DNA of 36,665 nt from Acidimicrobiia bacterium (GCA_041676705.1 JBAYRL010000013.1:1-36665), one strand, 5' to 3'; positions 1 to 8,701 are shown, counted from the stretch's first letter. Numbers and translations are program-made. The notes: generated from the sequence alone by a model not told the origin.

Positions 1-640
1 CGTATGATTCCCGCCTGCAGTGATAGACACAAAACTGTGGTTACCTATCACTTTGCCAGGTGCGGTCTCCTGGTTGGTGTTCCCATTCCCCACCTGGCCA
101 TAAGTATTGTTGCCCCAGCAGTAGGTGTCACCATCCGTGGTCACACCACACGTATGATTCCCGCCTGCAGTGATAGACATGAAGCTATGGTTACCTGGCA
201 CTTTTATGGGTGCGGATTGCTCGACACCAGCGGTCCAAGTCCCCACCTGACTATAGTAGTTGTAACCCCAGCAATAGGCGTCACCACCTGTAGTTACCCC
301 ACATGTGTGGTTGTTGCCTGCGGTGATAGACACAAAAGTATGCTTGCCGGAAACTTTGGCAGGTGAGAATACGCCAACGTAGGTGCTGATGTTCCCATTT
401 CCTAGCTGACCATAGTTGTTTTGTCCCCAGCAGTAAGCGTCACCGCCTGTGGTTACCCCGCACGAGTGACCAACACCAGCGGTGATAGACACAAAACTGT
501 GATTACCTACCACTTTGACCGGTGTGGTTTGGCTGGGGGTGTTCCCATTCCCCATCTGGCCATAAGTATTGTTGCCCCAGCAGTAAGCGTCACCACCTGT
601 AGTTATCCCACACGAGTGGTTACTGCCCGCGGTGATTTGG
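1..640 (-). repeat. 150-bp tandem repeats encoding RCC1 blades
   Basis: The repeats are visible in the DNA. The same 29-base block begins at 1 and again at 151, exactly 150 bp (50 codons) apart, and related blocks recur near 320 and 480. The near-identity of neighbouring blades here, compared with the more diverged blades of the paralogue at 28775-30433, suggests recent duplication or gene conversion within this gene, so blade number may vary between strains. Confidence 0.8.
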
Positions 641-1311
641 GCCCAAAACCCTGGGTCCGGTTCTGGTTCGATAGTGGTTGTTGTGGGAGGAGCCGTTGTG
701 GTGGTGGTTGGTTCCGTTGTTGTGGTGGGGGCTGGTTGTTCTGGCTGGGCAGTGGTGTTGTTGATGCCTGGTATTTGTTGGTTGGTTACAGCCTCGGAAG
801 GAGAGCTTTCACCAATGGCATCCAGGTTCGAAACACAGCCGCCTTGTATGGTCCCCGTGTGTGGAGGTGCTGTTACTACACATGCCCCGTCATCTAACGC
901 CACAACCATCAACAAGGTGTTAGGGGCGCGTGTGAAGGTGAGCTCAGACATCCCAGGCCAAGCATCGGCTTCCGTAACCACTAAGTCACTATCATCAGCG
1001 AAAACCCCAGCAACACCAGCAGCTTGGGTTGCTGGCCAGTCTTCTAACGCGCCGATCACAGCATCGAGCCCAGCCTGGGTATCCCAACGATCTGCCCCCG
1101 ATATGGCTAGCAGGGCTTGTGCTTCACGAGCCACCGACTTTAGTGCTGCGAGCTCAGCTTGTTCACGGGTTTTAGTGAAAACCTGTTGGTACGACACAAA
1201 CGCTGCGAACACCAGAAGCGCACCCACCACTAAACCCAAAATGATTTCTACAAGCGTTAAACCCCTACGAACAAAGGAAGGGGTAGCGGGTTTTGGTGTG
1301 GTAGGTGACAT
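1..1311 (-). CDS. Prepilin-RCC1 fusion protein (3' end cut by window edge)
   Basis: The minus strand is open from an ATG at 1311 to the window edge (437 codons, no stop). The N-terminus has a type IV prepilin signal: basic residues, then RRG^LTLVE with Glu at +5 and a hydrophobic helix (about residues 17-40). A globular pseudopilin-like part follows, ending with a cysteine pair (CVVTAPP...GGC). A Thr/Pro-rich linker (about 205-220) leads into RCC1-type beta-propeller repeats, each with SITAG.HSCGVTT.GDAYCWGNN and two cysteines. It should be processed by a prepilin peptidase and sit in or on a type IV pilus-like filament with the propeller exposed, perhaps as a tip adhesin; that role is inferred. 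A full-length paralogue lies at 28775-30433. The C-terminus and blade number are unknown because the gene leaves the window. Confidence 0.85.
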   Translation of the reverse strand, partial: MSPTTPKPATPSFVRRGLTLVEIILGLVVGALLVFAAFVSYQQVFTKTREQAELAALKSVAREAQALLAISGADRWDTQAGLDAVIGALEDWPATQAAGVAGVFADDSDLVVTEADAWPGMSELTFTRAPNTLLMVVALDDGACVVTAPPHTGTIQGGCVSNLDAIGESSPSEAVTNQQIPGINNTTAQPEQPAPTTTTEPTTTTTAPPTTTTIEPEPDPGFWAQITAGSNHSCGITTGGDAYCWGNNTYGQMGNGNTPSQTTPVKVVGNHSFVSITAGVGHSCGVTTGGDAYCWGQNNYGQLGNGNISTYVGVFSPAKVSGKHTFVSITAGNNHTCGVTTGGDAYCWGYNYYSQVGTWTAGVEQSAPIKVPGNHSFMSITAGGNHTCGVTTDGDTYCWGNNTYGQVGNGNTNQETAPGKVIGNHSFVSITAGGNHT

Positions 1312-1845
1312 GAGGGTTTATTGTCCTATCACCCTCACAAATAACTAGGAGCCGGCTTTGTGGCCATCTTTCTTGACATTCCGATCTATGTGGATCTGGG
1401 TTAGCATGGTTTACAGCGTTTTCCAAACCTGTTGGTTTGAGGTTTTATGATCTCAAACGACGAATATAGCTTCCCTCACAGCGATGTTTTTCACTGGGGA
1501 TCACAATCACCAGTTTCGGTCGAAAGAATACTATTTCGTTGTTTTTAACACAGGGTTACAGACCTCTAACAACTAAGTCAAAGATGTTGTAGTAACGCCT
1601 TTTAAAGAATCAGCCTGCCCAGTTGCCCCCTAACAAACTTGGACCGTTCATGTGCAGGTAAAGAACCACCTACTAAAGATAATCTGGTAGCTGTTGTTGG
1701 TGTGAAAATGGGTGGTAGGGGTTGGGTCAGCTAACATAAACGGTGCTTTTACCTGTGGAACGGCCCGTAGGGGTTAGCGGTGGGGCGGCAAAACAAAACA
1801 GGTATAACAGTTTTTGAGTGTCTGTTATACCTGTTTAGAGTTGTT
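1312..1845. other. Intergenic region, 534 bp
   Basis: I see no convincing reading frame on either strand. The region must hold the promoter of the pilin-RCC1 gene (reading left) and it holds the MoxR terminator at 1796-1836. Nothing else is recognisable. Confidence 0.5.
1796..1836 (-). terminator. Intrinsic terminator of the MoxR gene
   Basis: A perfect 15-bp stem (AAACAGGTATAACAG paired with CTGTTATACCTGTTT) with an 11-nt loop lies just past the MoxR stop codon. On the minus strand it is followed by TTTTGTTTTG, a good U-tract. Confidence 0.85.
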
Positions 1846-3678
1846 TTATTCAGGATCGGCCATTAGCACGTTGATCCAGAAGTTCCGGTTTTCGCCCGAG
1901 TTCACTAGGCGAAGTTTCCAGTCTTCGGACAAACGCAGGAAGAGTTGTACTACTGCGTCGTAGTGTTCTTCTAGCTGCACCGGTGCAGCATGGATAAACG
2001 CCGATTGTACTGTGGTTATAGCGTGCAGGTCACCATCTGCCATGTCATTTAGAAACTTGTCTAGATGTTTCGTTATGTATGTCAGGTTGGGGACGATCTG
2101 TTCCGCTAAACGTGTTTCCAGCGAATACAACGCTACTTCAACATATTCGCCTTGTACGTGTGGCAGGGCCGGTCGTAGGGGCATGTTGTGTATTGCCCGT
2201 TCGATTAGGCGTTCCGCTGTACGGGCCGTTATCAGGTTGCGTTGGGCTGGGTCCAGGTCTTCTTTCCACCATTGGATCACAGCTTCTGCTTGAAGCTGGT
2301 GTTCATGAAACTTTCGTAGCAAAAAGTCGTCCCATGGGATCGAGGTTGCTACGAGTTCTACCGATGAGTGGAAACGGTCGGCTTGTGCCCGGTCTGCTGA
2401 CCCTGCATCTAGCCGGTACCCTGCGAGTTCTCTTGGGTTGTTTAACGCTATGATTGCGCGTAAACCTTCAAGTTTCACTCCACCTAACGATTTTTCTTGA
2501 ACGATTTCCATGATCACGTTCGACGTTGCTGGAGAGCCCCGCCAAATCTCGTCAAGGACCAATACTTTCTCTCCGGGTTCCATAAAGAACTTGGTGAGAA
2601 TGACACGTATGCGGGCGTCGCCGTCTTCCCCTACTGCTAACTCTGGGAATACCAGGTTTTCTGGGGAAACCGTCGGGATCGACAAGGCGAGTACGTTACA
2701 GCCTGACTCGTGGGCGAGTTGTTCCGCTCGTGACGTTTTAGCAAACCCTGGGGGGCCTTCTAGGTACACGGCGGTACCGTTTCCGGCTTTTAGAGCAGCT
2801 TCTACCGCACGGTCGAACTGGTTCGCTACCGAGTCCGGGTTACGGGCTCCTAACATGGACGCTATCCGGCCTAATATTTCTTCGGTCCGGTCCTTAGAGT
2901 CGTGGGAGTCGCTGCCCTGTTCTCTCAGCAAAGCACGTTTCCCGCGGGGCATTGGTAACCCCCAAATCAAAGGTAACCCTTCTAAAGCGTTCCAAATTAC
3001 GTGCTCTAGAGTTCGTGGGGACAACAATTTTCTCATGTGTGGTGTTAAACGTGCGTGATATTCAAACACATCTGTTAAATCCACATCAGGGAACTTTGCT
3101 GCCAAGGCATGTTGCCATGGGAAGGAGCGTGAATCTACTTCTACAGTAAGAAACCGGTCCGCCAAGGCAAAATCCATAAACATTGTTAAACCATCTTCGG
3201 CGCTAGCGTTATCACACGCTATAACACCTTGAAGGTTTGGGACTTTACGGTCCCCTAATGTCCCTTTGAACACCAGTTCTAAAAGCTGGTTCCGTACCGC
3301 CACCGTGGCCCGTGAAGGCTCATCGATCACGATCACTTTAGGGTTGGGGGACAACATTTTTTCCCACAAAATAAAGTCGATTGTGCGTTCCCCGTCATGA
3401 ACTGCGATACCGGGATAGATCAACGCCTCAGGCGATGTTGTCGGGGCGGGGATGTACACCACCTCGAACCCGAGCCGTTCCAAAATCCACATAGTAAAAC
3501 TGGTTTTACCGTTCCCCGGCGAACCTCTAAAAAGAAGAGGGGTTTTTGTTTCAATGGCCCACAGTATCTCGCGGGTTGCTTCCATCTTCGCGATGGTCGA
3601 CCCAGGAATCGGGTTTTTGTTGGTGGCGTTAACACCAAAATCCAGATTCCCGACTTTTTCCAACAGTGCGCTGGTCAT
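1846..3678 (-). CDS. Tandem double-AAA+ MoxR-family ATPase
   Basis: This 610-aa protein contains two complete MoxR-type AAA+ modules. The first has Walker A GSPGNGKTS (52-60), Walker B VIVIDEPSR (115-123) and an arginine-finger-like ALADRF. The second has Walker A GPPGFAKTS (308-316), Walker B VLVLDEIWR (372-380), a sensor-like NNP and ADRF. MoxR ATPases usually have one AAA+ domain and act as hexameric chaperones that remodel partner proteins through VWA-domain cofactors. A VWA protein of the right type lies at 4658-6124 on the same strand, with the ImmA-like gene between them in the opposite direction. The start is supported by CAAAGGAGT about 10 nt upstream, and almost the same leader precedes the VWA gene, which fits co-regulation. 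The target protein is unknown. Each half could form its own ring, or the fused pair could form a pseudo-hexamer of three chains. Confidence 0.85.
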   Translation of the reverse strand: MTSALLEKVGNLDFGVNATNKNPIPGSTIAKMEATREILWAIETKTPLLFRGSPGNGKTSFTMWILERLGFEVVYIPAPTTSPEALIYPGIAVHDGERTIDFILWEKMLSPNPKVIVIDEPSRATVAVRNQLLELVFKGTLGDRKVPNLQGVIACDNASAEDGLTMFMDFALADRFLTVEVDSRSFPWQHALAAKFPDVDLTDVFEYHARLTPHMRKLLSPRTLEHVIWNALEGLPLIWGLPMPRGKRALLREQGSDSHDSKDRTEEILGRIASMLGARNPDSVANQFDRAVEAALKAGNGTAVYLEGPPGFAKTSRAEQLAHESGCNVLALSIPTVSPENLVFPELAVGEDGDARIRVILTKFFMEPGEKVLVLDEIWRGSPATSNVIMEIVQEKSLGGVKLEGLRAIIALNNPRELAGYRLDAGSADRAQADRFHSSVELVATSIPWDDFLLRKFHEHQLQAEAVIQWWKEDLDPAQRNLITARTAERLIERAIHNMPLRPALPHVQGEYVEVALYSLETRLAEQIVPNLTYITKHLDKFLNDMADGDLHAITTVQSAFIHAAPVQLEEHYDAVVQLFLRLSEDWKLRLVNSGENRNFWINVLMADPE

Positions 3679-4056
3679 TAATGATAACTCCTTTGTAGAA
3701 CCGTTTATCGGTTTGTTAGTGCCAGCTACTGTCGTTGCATTAGTTTCAGACGCAAACCTCCAAAGCTACGAGCATACCAAAACATATCGTGTGTTTAGAA
3801 CCTTAACCCTGGACCAAACCCTGCCTGACAGCTCAACCACCCAGTGACACAGCTACCCTTGATAGTTCCCAGGTGGGTACAGTCTTCTTTATACGGTTTT
3901 TTTGGCTGGCTCGCTGTTCTGGGGAGCCCACCAGCCGGTGTTGCGGTGCCGGTACGAAACAGTGGTGTTGTGACACAGGTTATTGTGTGCGTTCCAACGT
4001 CGATGTAGACACGCTAGAGCGGTAAGTTGTTGCGGTTGTAAAGTCAGGTGCCCAAA
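3679..4056. other. Divergent intergenic region, 378 bp
   Basis: This stretch lies between the divergent MoxR and ImmA-like genes and must contain both promoters. Frames that are open here show no protein-like composition. No clear operator repeat was found. Confidence 0.4.
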
Positions 4057-4575
4057 ATGGTAGTAACAGCAGAAAATGTTGAAACAATATCCTTTGAACT
4101 TCTTGTTACCTATTTAGGTCCTGGTTTTAAAGTTCCGGTTGATGTGGAACTACTTCTTGAAAAGCTCGGTGGTAAGGTCGCTGTTGGAACCGATACCGAA
4201 GATAACCCGGTGTCGTTACGTGTCGCAGCGGATGGTACCTTCACAGTGTTTGTCGCTTCAAACACGTCTTACCGTAAAGACCGTTTCACTATCGCACACG
4301 AAATCGGCCATTTTGTGTTACACCGCCAACCGTGTGATCATTGTTCCAACACAACCAACGAGTTTTATCGTTACAGCAAGGGCCGTGACCGTAAAGACAT
4401 GGAAGCTAACGCTTTCGCTGGGGCGTTGTTGATGCCTAAACCTGTTTTTACCCGGTTTTGGACCGGATCTGAGTATGCTGATTGTTCGGTGGAAACTAAA
4501 CTAGATCGCGGTGTGCAGTTGTTTCAAGCCCCTAGGGGTGTAGTGAATGTGCGACACCAAATGTTAGGTTTATAA
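4057..4575 (+). CDS. ImmA/IrrE-family zinc metallopeptidase
   Basis: A 172-aa protein with the ImmA/IrrE (COG2856, DUF955) signature: IAHEIGHFVLH with HEIGH at 81-85 and the downstream third-ligand segment MEANAFAGALLMP (Glu about 116). Such proteases cleave a partner repressor, as ImmA cleaves ImmR in integrative elements or IrrE/PprI cleaves DdrO after DNA damage. The usual partner is an adjacent XRE helix-turn-helix repressor, and none is visible here. An extra cysteine pair (CDHC, about 93-96) follows the HExxH helix. I chose the ATG at 4057, with AGG about 7 nt upstream; a GTG at 4048 is also in frame. Its position between the MoxR and VWA genes suggests it belongs to the same system, possibly as regulator or toxin. 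Confidence 0.85.
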   Translation: MVVTAENVETISFELLVTYLGPGFKVPVDVELLLEKLGGKVAVGTDTEDNPVSLRVAADGTFTVFVASNTSYRKDRFTIAHEIGHFVLHRQPCDHCSNTTNEFYRYSKGRDRKDMEANAFAGALLMPKPVFTRFWTGSEYADCSVETKLDRGVQLFQAPRGVVNVRHQMLGL

Positions 4576-4612
4576 CCAGCAACACCAACCATGATTTGTG
4601 TGTGGCAGAGCA

Positions 4613-4648
4613 AAAACCCCTCCAATGTTTAAACATTGGAGGGGTTTT
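4613..4648. terminator. Bidirectional terminator between convergent genes
   Basis: A perfect 36-nt palindrome (18-bp arms, AAAACCCCTCCAATGTTT and its complement) flanked by A- and T-tracts lies between the convergent ImmA-like and VWA genes and can end transcripts in both directions. Confidence 0.9.
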
Positions 4649-4657
4649 CTTTGTGTG

Positions 4658-6124
4658 TCACATTAACACGGCGATGTCGTCGCGTGTTAGCACGATAGAG
4701 TCCATCCCATAATCACGGGGCCAGTCTGTTCCCCCTGGGGTGATTAGCCACACCCAGTTTTCTGGGTGTTGTGGATGTATAGGGTTAAACTCGCCGTCTG
4801 TTACCACGATAACAAAGTCCGGTTCGTACGCTAATGGTGGTTCGTTTTCTAAACCGATCCGACCTTCAACATAGTCTACCAGCGGTTCAAAAACGGTACC
4901 GCCACCACCTCGTAAAGGTTCGTTTGGGTTGATTCGATATACTTGGGTGTCACATGTAACCCAATCTATCTCAAGCCCATCTTCGTCCCCTATGAGTTGT
5001 TTTAGGCGGTTTAGTAGCTGTACTCCCATACTGCCAGAAGTGTCGTAACAGATAACACCACGATGTTTTAACGACTCCCCACGAAACCTGAACGGCGGTT
5101 GTGGTTCTATAGCCACCAACTTTTTAAGCTGGGTTAGTTTTTCATCGGGTTGTATCATTGAAGCTATTTTGTTGGTTACATACTGTTCCCAATATGAAAC
5201 GGTGCGAATAACCACAGGGTCACCTACACGCACACCTGCAGCATGTGTGCCCCAGATTTTGGTAGCTTCTTCTGAACCTTCGGCACGTTCCATCCGTTTC
5301 GTTAGTTCGTTAACAGCTTGGGCGTTGCCATTTACACGGGCTTCGTGAGCTGTTTGTTGAATAGCGTCAACTATCAGGTCTTCCAAAACATCGGACGATA
5401 TCGTTAAACCACCTTCAAGGTTTTCTGAAGAAGAATCGTTGTCACTATCTGTGTTTGACTGGCTGTTTTTCGATCCGGATTGGTTGCCGGGGTTCGACAA
5501 GTGAGTACAAACCGCTGATCTAGCGGAAGGGTCTCGTGTCATCCGAGCAAGTTCCGAACGGCAGGTGTCATCTGTTGACAAAAACACTTTTTCTGTAACA
5601 GGTTCCAGCCCAGCAGCTTTCAAATTTCGCTGGTACTGTTGAAACACTTTGGTAGGGTTTACCCCGGACTCTTCCCCTGTTTTAAGATTTCTTGGTAACC
5701 CTGGGGCACCAAGAAGTTCTTTAACAAAATGGTTATTCATCGCTTCTGTGGCAATAATCCAATATTGGTCACTCAACAACTCTGGCTTGTCAGCCGCGCG
5801 TTCCAGGTGTAACGCTAAGAGATGTTCGGCTTCGTGAGCTAGGAAGAAAGCAGCGCCTTGCTCATCGTAATCAACAATAAAATTTGGGTTATACACCAAA
5901 AATTTTAGACCGTCGGAGCGAAGCTGAACTGCTAACGTTTCAACCTTGGTGGTCGGCACATGATCTGTCAAGGACAAAATCACATGCAACAACGGGGTTT
6001 TTGTTGCGATGGTACGTAACGCCGACGCGAACTTAGCTTCCGCAAGTTCTAACGTCTCTGCCGTACAGTCAAGAGTGTTACGGTACTCTTGGACGGTGCG
6101 GCGAGCTGATGCGGCCATAGACAT
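4658..6124 (-). CDS. HExxH metallopeptidase-like domain fused to VWA domain (DUF2201 type)
   Basis: A 488-aa protein with two recognisable parts. Residues about 20-140 resemble the N-terminal putative metallopeptidase domain of DUF2201 proteins: FLAHEAEHLLALHLERA contains HEAEH (97-101), and IATEAMNNHF follows where the family has its second conserved helix. After a Ser/Asn/Asp-rich low-complexity linker (about 213-236), residues about 355-488 form a VWA domain with a complete MIDAS: DTSGSM (361-366), GGGGT (406-410) and TDGEF (442-446). Proteins of this family are encoded with MoxR ATPases and are thought to be their adaptors. Here the partner is the double-AAA protein at 1846-3678. AAAGGAG 7 nt before the ATG fixes the start. 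Whether the HEAEH site is catalytically active cannot be told from sequence. Confidence 0.85.
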   Translation of the reverse strand: MSMAASARRTVQEYRNTLDCTAETLELAEAKFASALRTIATKTPLLHVILSLTDHVPTTKVETLAVQLRSDGLKFLVYNPNFIVDYDEQGAAFFLAHEAEHLLALHLERAADKPELLSDQYWIIATEAMNNHFVKELLGAPGLPRNLKTGEESGVNPTKVFQQYQRNLKAAGLEPVTEKVFLSTDDTCRSELARMTRDPSARSAVCTHLSNPGNQSGSKNSQSNTDSDNDSSSENLEGGLTISSDVLEDLIVDAIQQTAHEARVNGNAQAVNELTKRMERAEGSEEATKIWGTHAAGVRVGDPVVIRTVSYWEQYVTNKIASMIQPDEKLTQLKKLVAIEPQPPFRFRGESLKHRGVICYDTSGSMGVQLLNRLKQLIGDEDGLEIDWVTCDTQVYRINPNEPLRGGGGTVFEPLVDYVEGRIGLENEPPLAYEPDFVIVVTDGEFNPIHPQHPENWVWLITPGGTDWPRDYGMDSIVLTRDDIAVLM

Positions 6125-6240
6125 AAAAGTACTCCTTTGTTGATATTGTAGCCGTTACTGTTAGCGCAACCTAACTATCAACAAACCCCGAAACACTCTC
6201 CTGTCAGTTTGGGTTGAACAAAGCACACCACAACAATAAA

Positions 6241-6277
6241 CAATCCCTACACAACTAGGGCAGCTGTGTAGGGATTG
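6241..6277 (-). terminator. Terminator downstream of the tRNA-like gene
   Basis: A 12-13 bp stem (CAATCCCTACACA with TGTGTAGGGATTG) is followed on the minus strand by TTTATTGTTG. It lies 15 nt past the tRNA 3' end. Confidence 0.75.
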
Positions 6278-6291
6278 TGGTGGTCGTTAGT

Positions 6292-6365
6292 GGCGGGGGG
6301 TAGGACTCGAACCTACCAATATGTTGGGTTATGAACCCAGCTAGCCTCCGCGGCTTGTCCCCGCA
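6292..6365 (-). tRNA. tRNA-Met (anticodon CAT), atypical
   Basis: The minus strand shows an anticodon arm CTGGG-TTCATAA-CCCAA with CAT at the anticodon positions, and a canonical T arm GTAGG-TTCGAGT-CCTAC. The anticodon stem resembles actinobacterial initiator tRNAs, with three G-C pairs next to the loop. The acceptor stem pairs as GCGGGG with CCCCGC apart from one mismatch. The D arm is odd: only a short loop between AGCC and GGCT, and position 8 is not T. No CCA is encoded and the discriminator would be C. It may be a divergent initiator or elongator Met tRNA, an Ile-CAT tRNA, or a decayed copy. The terminator at 6241-6277 supports its being transcribed. Confidence 0.65.
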
Positions 6366-6391
6366 CGAATCACTTTTTGAGTGTTTGTTTT

Positions 6392-6419
6392 GACTAGAGG
6401 GGTTGTGACCCCTCTAGTC
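6392..6419. other. Perfect inverted repeat upstream of the tRNA-like gene
   Basis: GACTAGAGGGG and CCCCTCTAGTC form an 11-bp stem with a 6-nt loop, between the histidine kinase stop and the tRNA-like gene. It lacks a U-tract in either direction, but probably ends or processes the kinase transcript. Confidence 0.5.
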
Positions 6420-6583
6420 GGTTCCTAGGTGCCGCTACTTTTGATCACCGGTTGTGATAACTCGATGTTGCTAGTAGCGATCTAGAGTTGGTGTGCTTGG
6501 TGAGAAGCACTTGGTTTATTGTGAATGTTGGTGTGGGTTTCGCAAGTAGGTGATTGCTGTGGGGACGGTTTGGTTTGGGTTTG

Positions 6584-8338
6584 TTAGTTTGGTATTGAAA
6601 ACACGAGTTGGGTACCTGGTTGTGAATCTGGTCTAGGTCCGAGTGAAAACTGGCCGCCCGCTTCTAGGACAGCGGCTCTCATGGAGGCTACACCTATGTG
6701 GCCTTCAGCGGCTTTAGATTGGGCTTGTGTGGGGTTGAACCCGGTACCGTTGTCGGTGACTGTTGTGGTGGTGGTGTGGGGGCTGCTAAGGATTGATACG
6801 GTGACGATGCTGGCGTTAGCGTGCCAGGTCACGTTTCGTAGCGCTTCTCTTGTGTTTCGATAGATTAGAGACGCTGTTTTGTGTGAAAGGTTCGGGGAAG
6901 CTTTGTTTTCTAGGAAACCTATTACCCCGTAGCGTTGCATATCGTTGATCGCTACTTCTAATGATTGTGTTAGCATGTCGCCCCCGTCGATACCGTCTCG
7001 GAGGGCTGTCATTGAGGTGCGTAAAGCCAGCATTGTTTCGTTGATTTTAGTAGATAGCTGTTCCCCAGCTGCTGTTCCTTCTAAAGCTAGGCGTACTGCC
7101 AAGAGTTCTTGGATTGGTCCGTCGTGCAGGTCTTGGGCGACATGGTTTCTTGCGGAGATACTGGCGGCCATGATTTCGGCGGTAGCTTTTTTGAACTCTG
7201 TGATGGTGTAGTAGTAGCGGGCTGTCATAGCACCCACAACTACGATAGTTATGCCTACTACTACGCTTTGGAACAGTAACGAATTTTTCCCAAGGCTGAT
7301 ACTTAAAAGTAGGAGCGTGATTGCTGTTGCGGCTATGGTGACACGGCTGGTGATTGTTTGTTGATTGTGTTTTTGTTTTTTGTGGGCTGGTTGTTGGGCG
7401 CTGCGATGGGTTATCGCAACCATTAGCAACCCTAGTGCTACTACATAGAACATTCCGGTTGGGAACAGTGGCGGGGTCTGATCGCGGGCGACCGCAAGTA
7501 TAGACAGCTGAATAAACCAGTCCCCTATTAGTGCAGCCAACATGGCACCTAACACTGCCCATTCAAAGAGCCTGAGCGCTGTAGCGGTAACCAGTCGGAG
7601 TGTAACCACAAAAACTGTTACTACCCCTAAACAATACACTGCTAAGGTTTGGTGCTGTAACCAGATTACTGGGGTGTCAACAATGAAAGTGTTACCAGCA
7701 CCCACAACCCAACCCAAGAGCGCTAACGATCCTGTGATTATCAAGGTGTCTAACAATTCTGTTTTTCGGATGTGGTTTCGGACCCTGTAAATCCCTAACA
7801 CTGCGACTAGGGCTAACGGTAGATAGCCAGCATAAAGTAACAGGTTCCCAACTTTGGTAGGACTATACATAAACGACGTGTCAGTAACATGCTGGTTGAG
7901 GTGATGGCCAAGGACTGTACGACTTGCCCAGGTGCTGGTCAAACAAACCATCCCTACCCAACGTTTCAACCACACCAGTTTGGAAGGGGTCCAGGTTTTG
8001 GGTGCTCTGGATAAAATATAGGTGGCCGCCACCACACCTAGAAAAACTATGGCGCCCCCAGCCCAATAAGGCGCCCCATGCGGGGTGGTGTGTTCGGCTG
8101 CTACTACTAAAACAACTGAAACAAAAACTAGTGCTGTGACTTTCACCGTTTTTGTTGTAGATGACTGCCTACCAACAGCTAGTAGAGTATCCGGCCCAGT
8201 TTCGTTGTCACGGATTAGAACACGGTCCGGTTTGCGTTGCTCAACCAGAACATGTTTCACAGTGTTTTTCGGTTTTGTTGCTACTAAAGTTTGCGTCACA
8301 ACTTTCCCTATCCCCCGCTTGGTTGAACACTCCCCCAA
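6584..8338 (-). CDS. Membrane sensor histidine kinase, HisKA_3 (NarL/LiaS) type
   Basis: A 584-aa protein. After about 65 polar residues come roughly eight to ten hydrophobic segments (about 65-310 and 335-370), then a HisKA_3 dimerisation domain with NHVAQDLHDGPIQ (phospho-acceptor His405) and a short HATPase_c domain: N-box NTREALRNVTWHA (495-507), G1 VTDNGTGF (527-534) and G2 GHIGVASM (546-553). Kinases of this class phosphorylate LuxR-type response regulators. No response regulator is encoded in the window, so it is an orphan here. The signal sensed by the multi-span membrane part is unknown. The start is uncertain: the frame opens with a TTG at 8338, and a GTG some 13 codons later has a purine-rich stretch before it. 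A 363-nt leader lies upstream. Confidence 0.85.
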   Translation of the reverse strand: MGECSTKRGIGKVVTQTLVATKPKNTVKHVLVEQRKPDRVLIRDNETGPDTLLAVGRQSSTTKTVKVTALVFVSVVLVVAAEHTTPHGAPYWAGGAIVFLGVVAATYILSRAPKTWTPSKLVWLKRWVGMVCLTSTWASRTVLGHHLNQHVTDTSFMYSPTKVGNLLLYAGYLPLALVAVLGIYRVRNHIRKTELLDTLIITGSLALLGWVVGAGNTFIVDTPVIWLQHQTLAVYCLGVVTVFVVTLRLVTATALRLFEWAVLGAMLAALIGDWFIQLSILAVARDQTPPLFPTGMFYVVALGLLMVAITHRSAQQPAHKKQKHNQQTITSRVTIAATAITLLLLSISLGKNSLLFQSVVVGITIVVVGAMTARYYYTITEFKKATAEIMAASISARNHVAQDLHDGPIQELLAVRLALEGTAAGEQLSTKINETMLALRTSMTALRDGIDGGDMLTQSLEVAINDMQRYGVIGFLENKASPNLSHKTASLIYRNTREALRNVTWHANASIVTVSILSSPHTTTTTVTDNGTGFNPTQAQSKAAEGHIGVASMRAAVLEAGGQFSLGPRPDSQPGTQLVFSIPN

Positions 8339-8701
8339 ACATGAGGAAGTTTCTGACCACTACCCAACAACTACCACATCTACATAAAGCTCTATCGGGA
8401 TATAAATACCCAAGGTGTATAGTCTAAAAGACCTGTTTCGGGGGTTGATGGCAAGACACGGGTCGCGCAGTGTGGTAGAGAACATCACTTTCGAGACGAT
8501 CCCCAATAGCTACACCTCACGCTCCTGCGAGGCCGCTCCCAGTGTTTAATGTTTGGGGTGACACCACCCGGCTCAACGATCTTTGACAGCCCAGGCTGGG
8601 CACAGTCACCCCGAAGAGTTCGGACCGGTTGGGTATACCTATTGTTTGTCAGCAACTACGAAACGCCTGTCAGCTTGATAGTTTCTAACAGGGGTTTGTG
8701 G
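8339..8701. other. Intergenic region, 363 bp, with possible structured RNA
   Basis: No credible reading frame was seen. The middle (about 8440-8640) is GC-richer than its surroundings and holds nested inverted repeats: GGGGTGAC at 8555-8562 pairs with GTCACCCC at 8605-8612 and encloses GCCCA-GGC-TGGGC at 8589-8601. It would form part of the leader of the histidine kinase if transcribed from the minus strand, or could be a separate small RNA. I did not recognise RNase P, tmRNA, SRP RNA or a known riboswitch in it. Confidence 0.35.

Noticed and set aside
1..640. CRISPR-like periodicity at the left edge
   Set aside because: The 150-bp repeats are in-frame protein repeats (RCC1 blades), not short direct repeats with unique spacers.
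632..1348. Long rightward open frame of 238 codons
   Set aside because: It lies antisense to the pilin-RCC1 gene; its Val/Gly-rich stretches arise from the Thr/Pro linker and RCC1 repeats read on the opposite strand.
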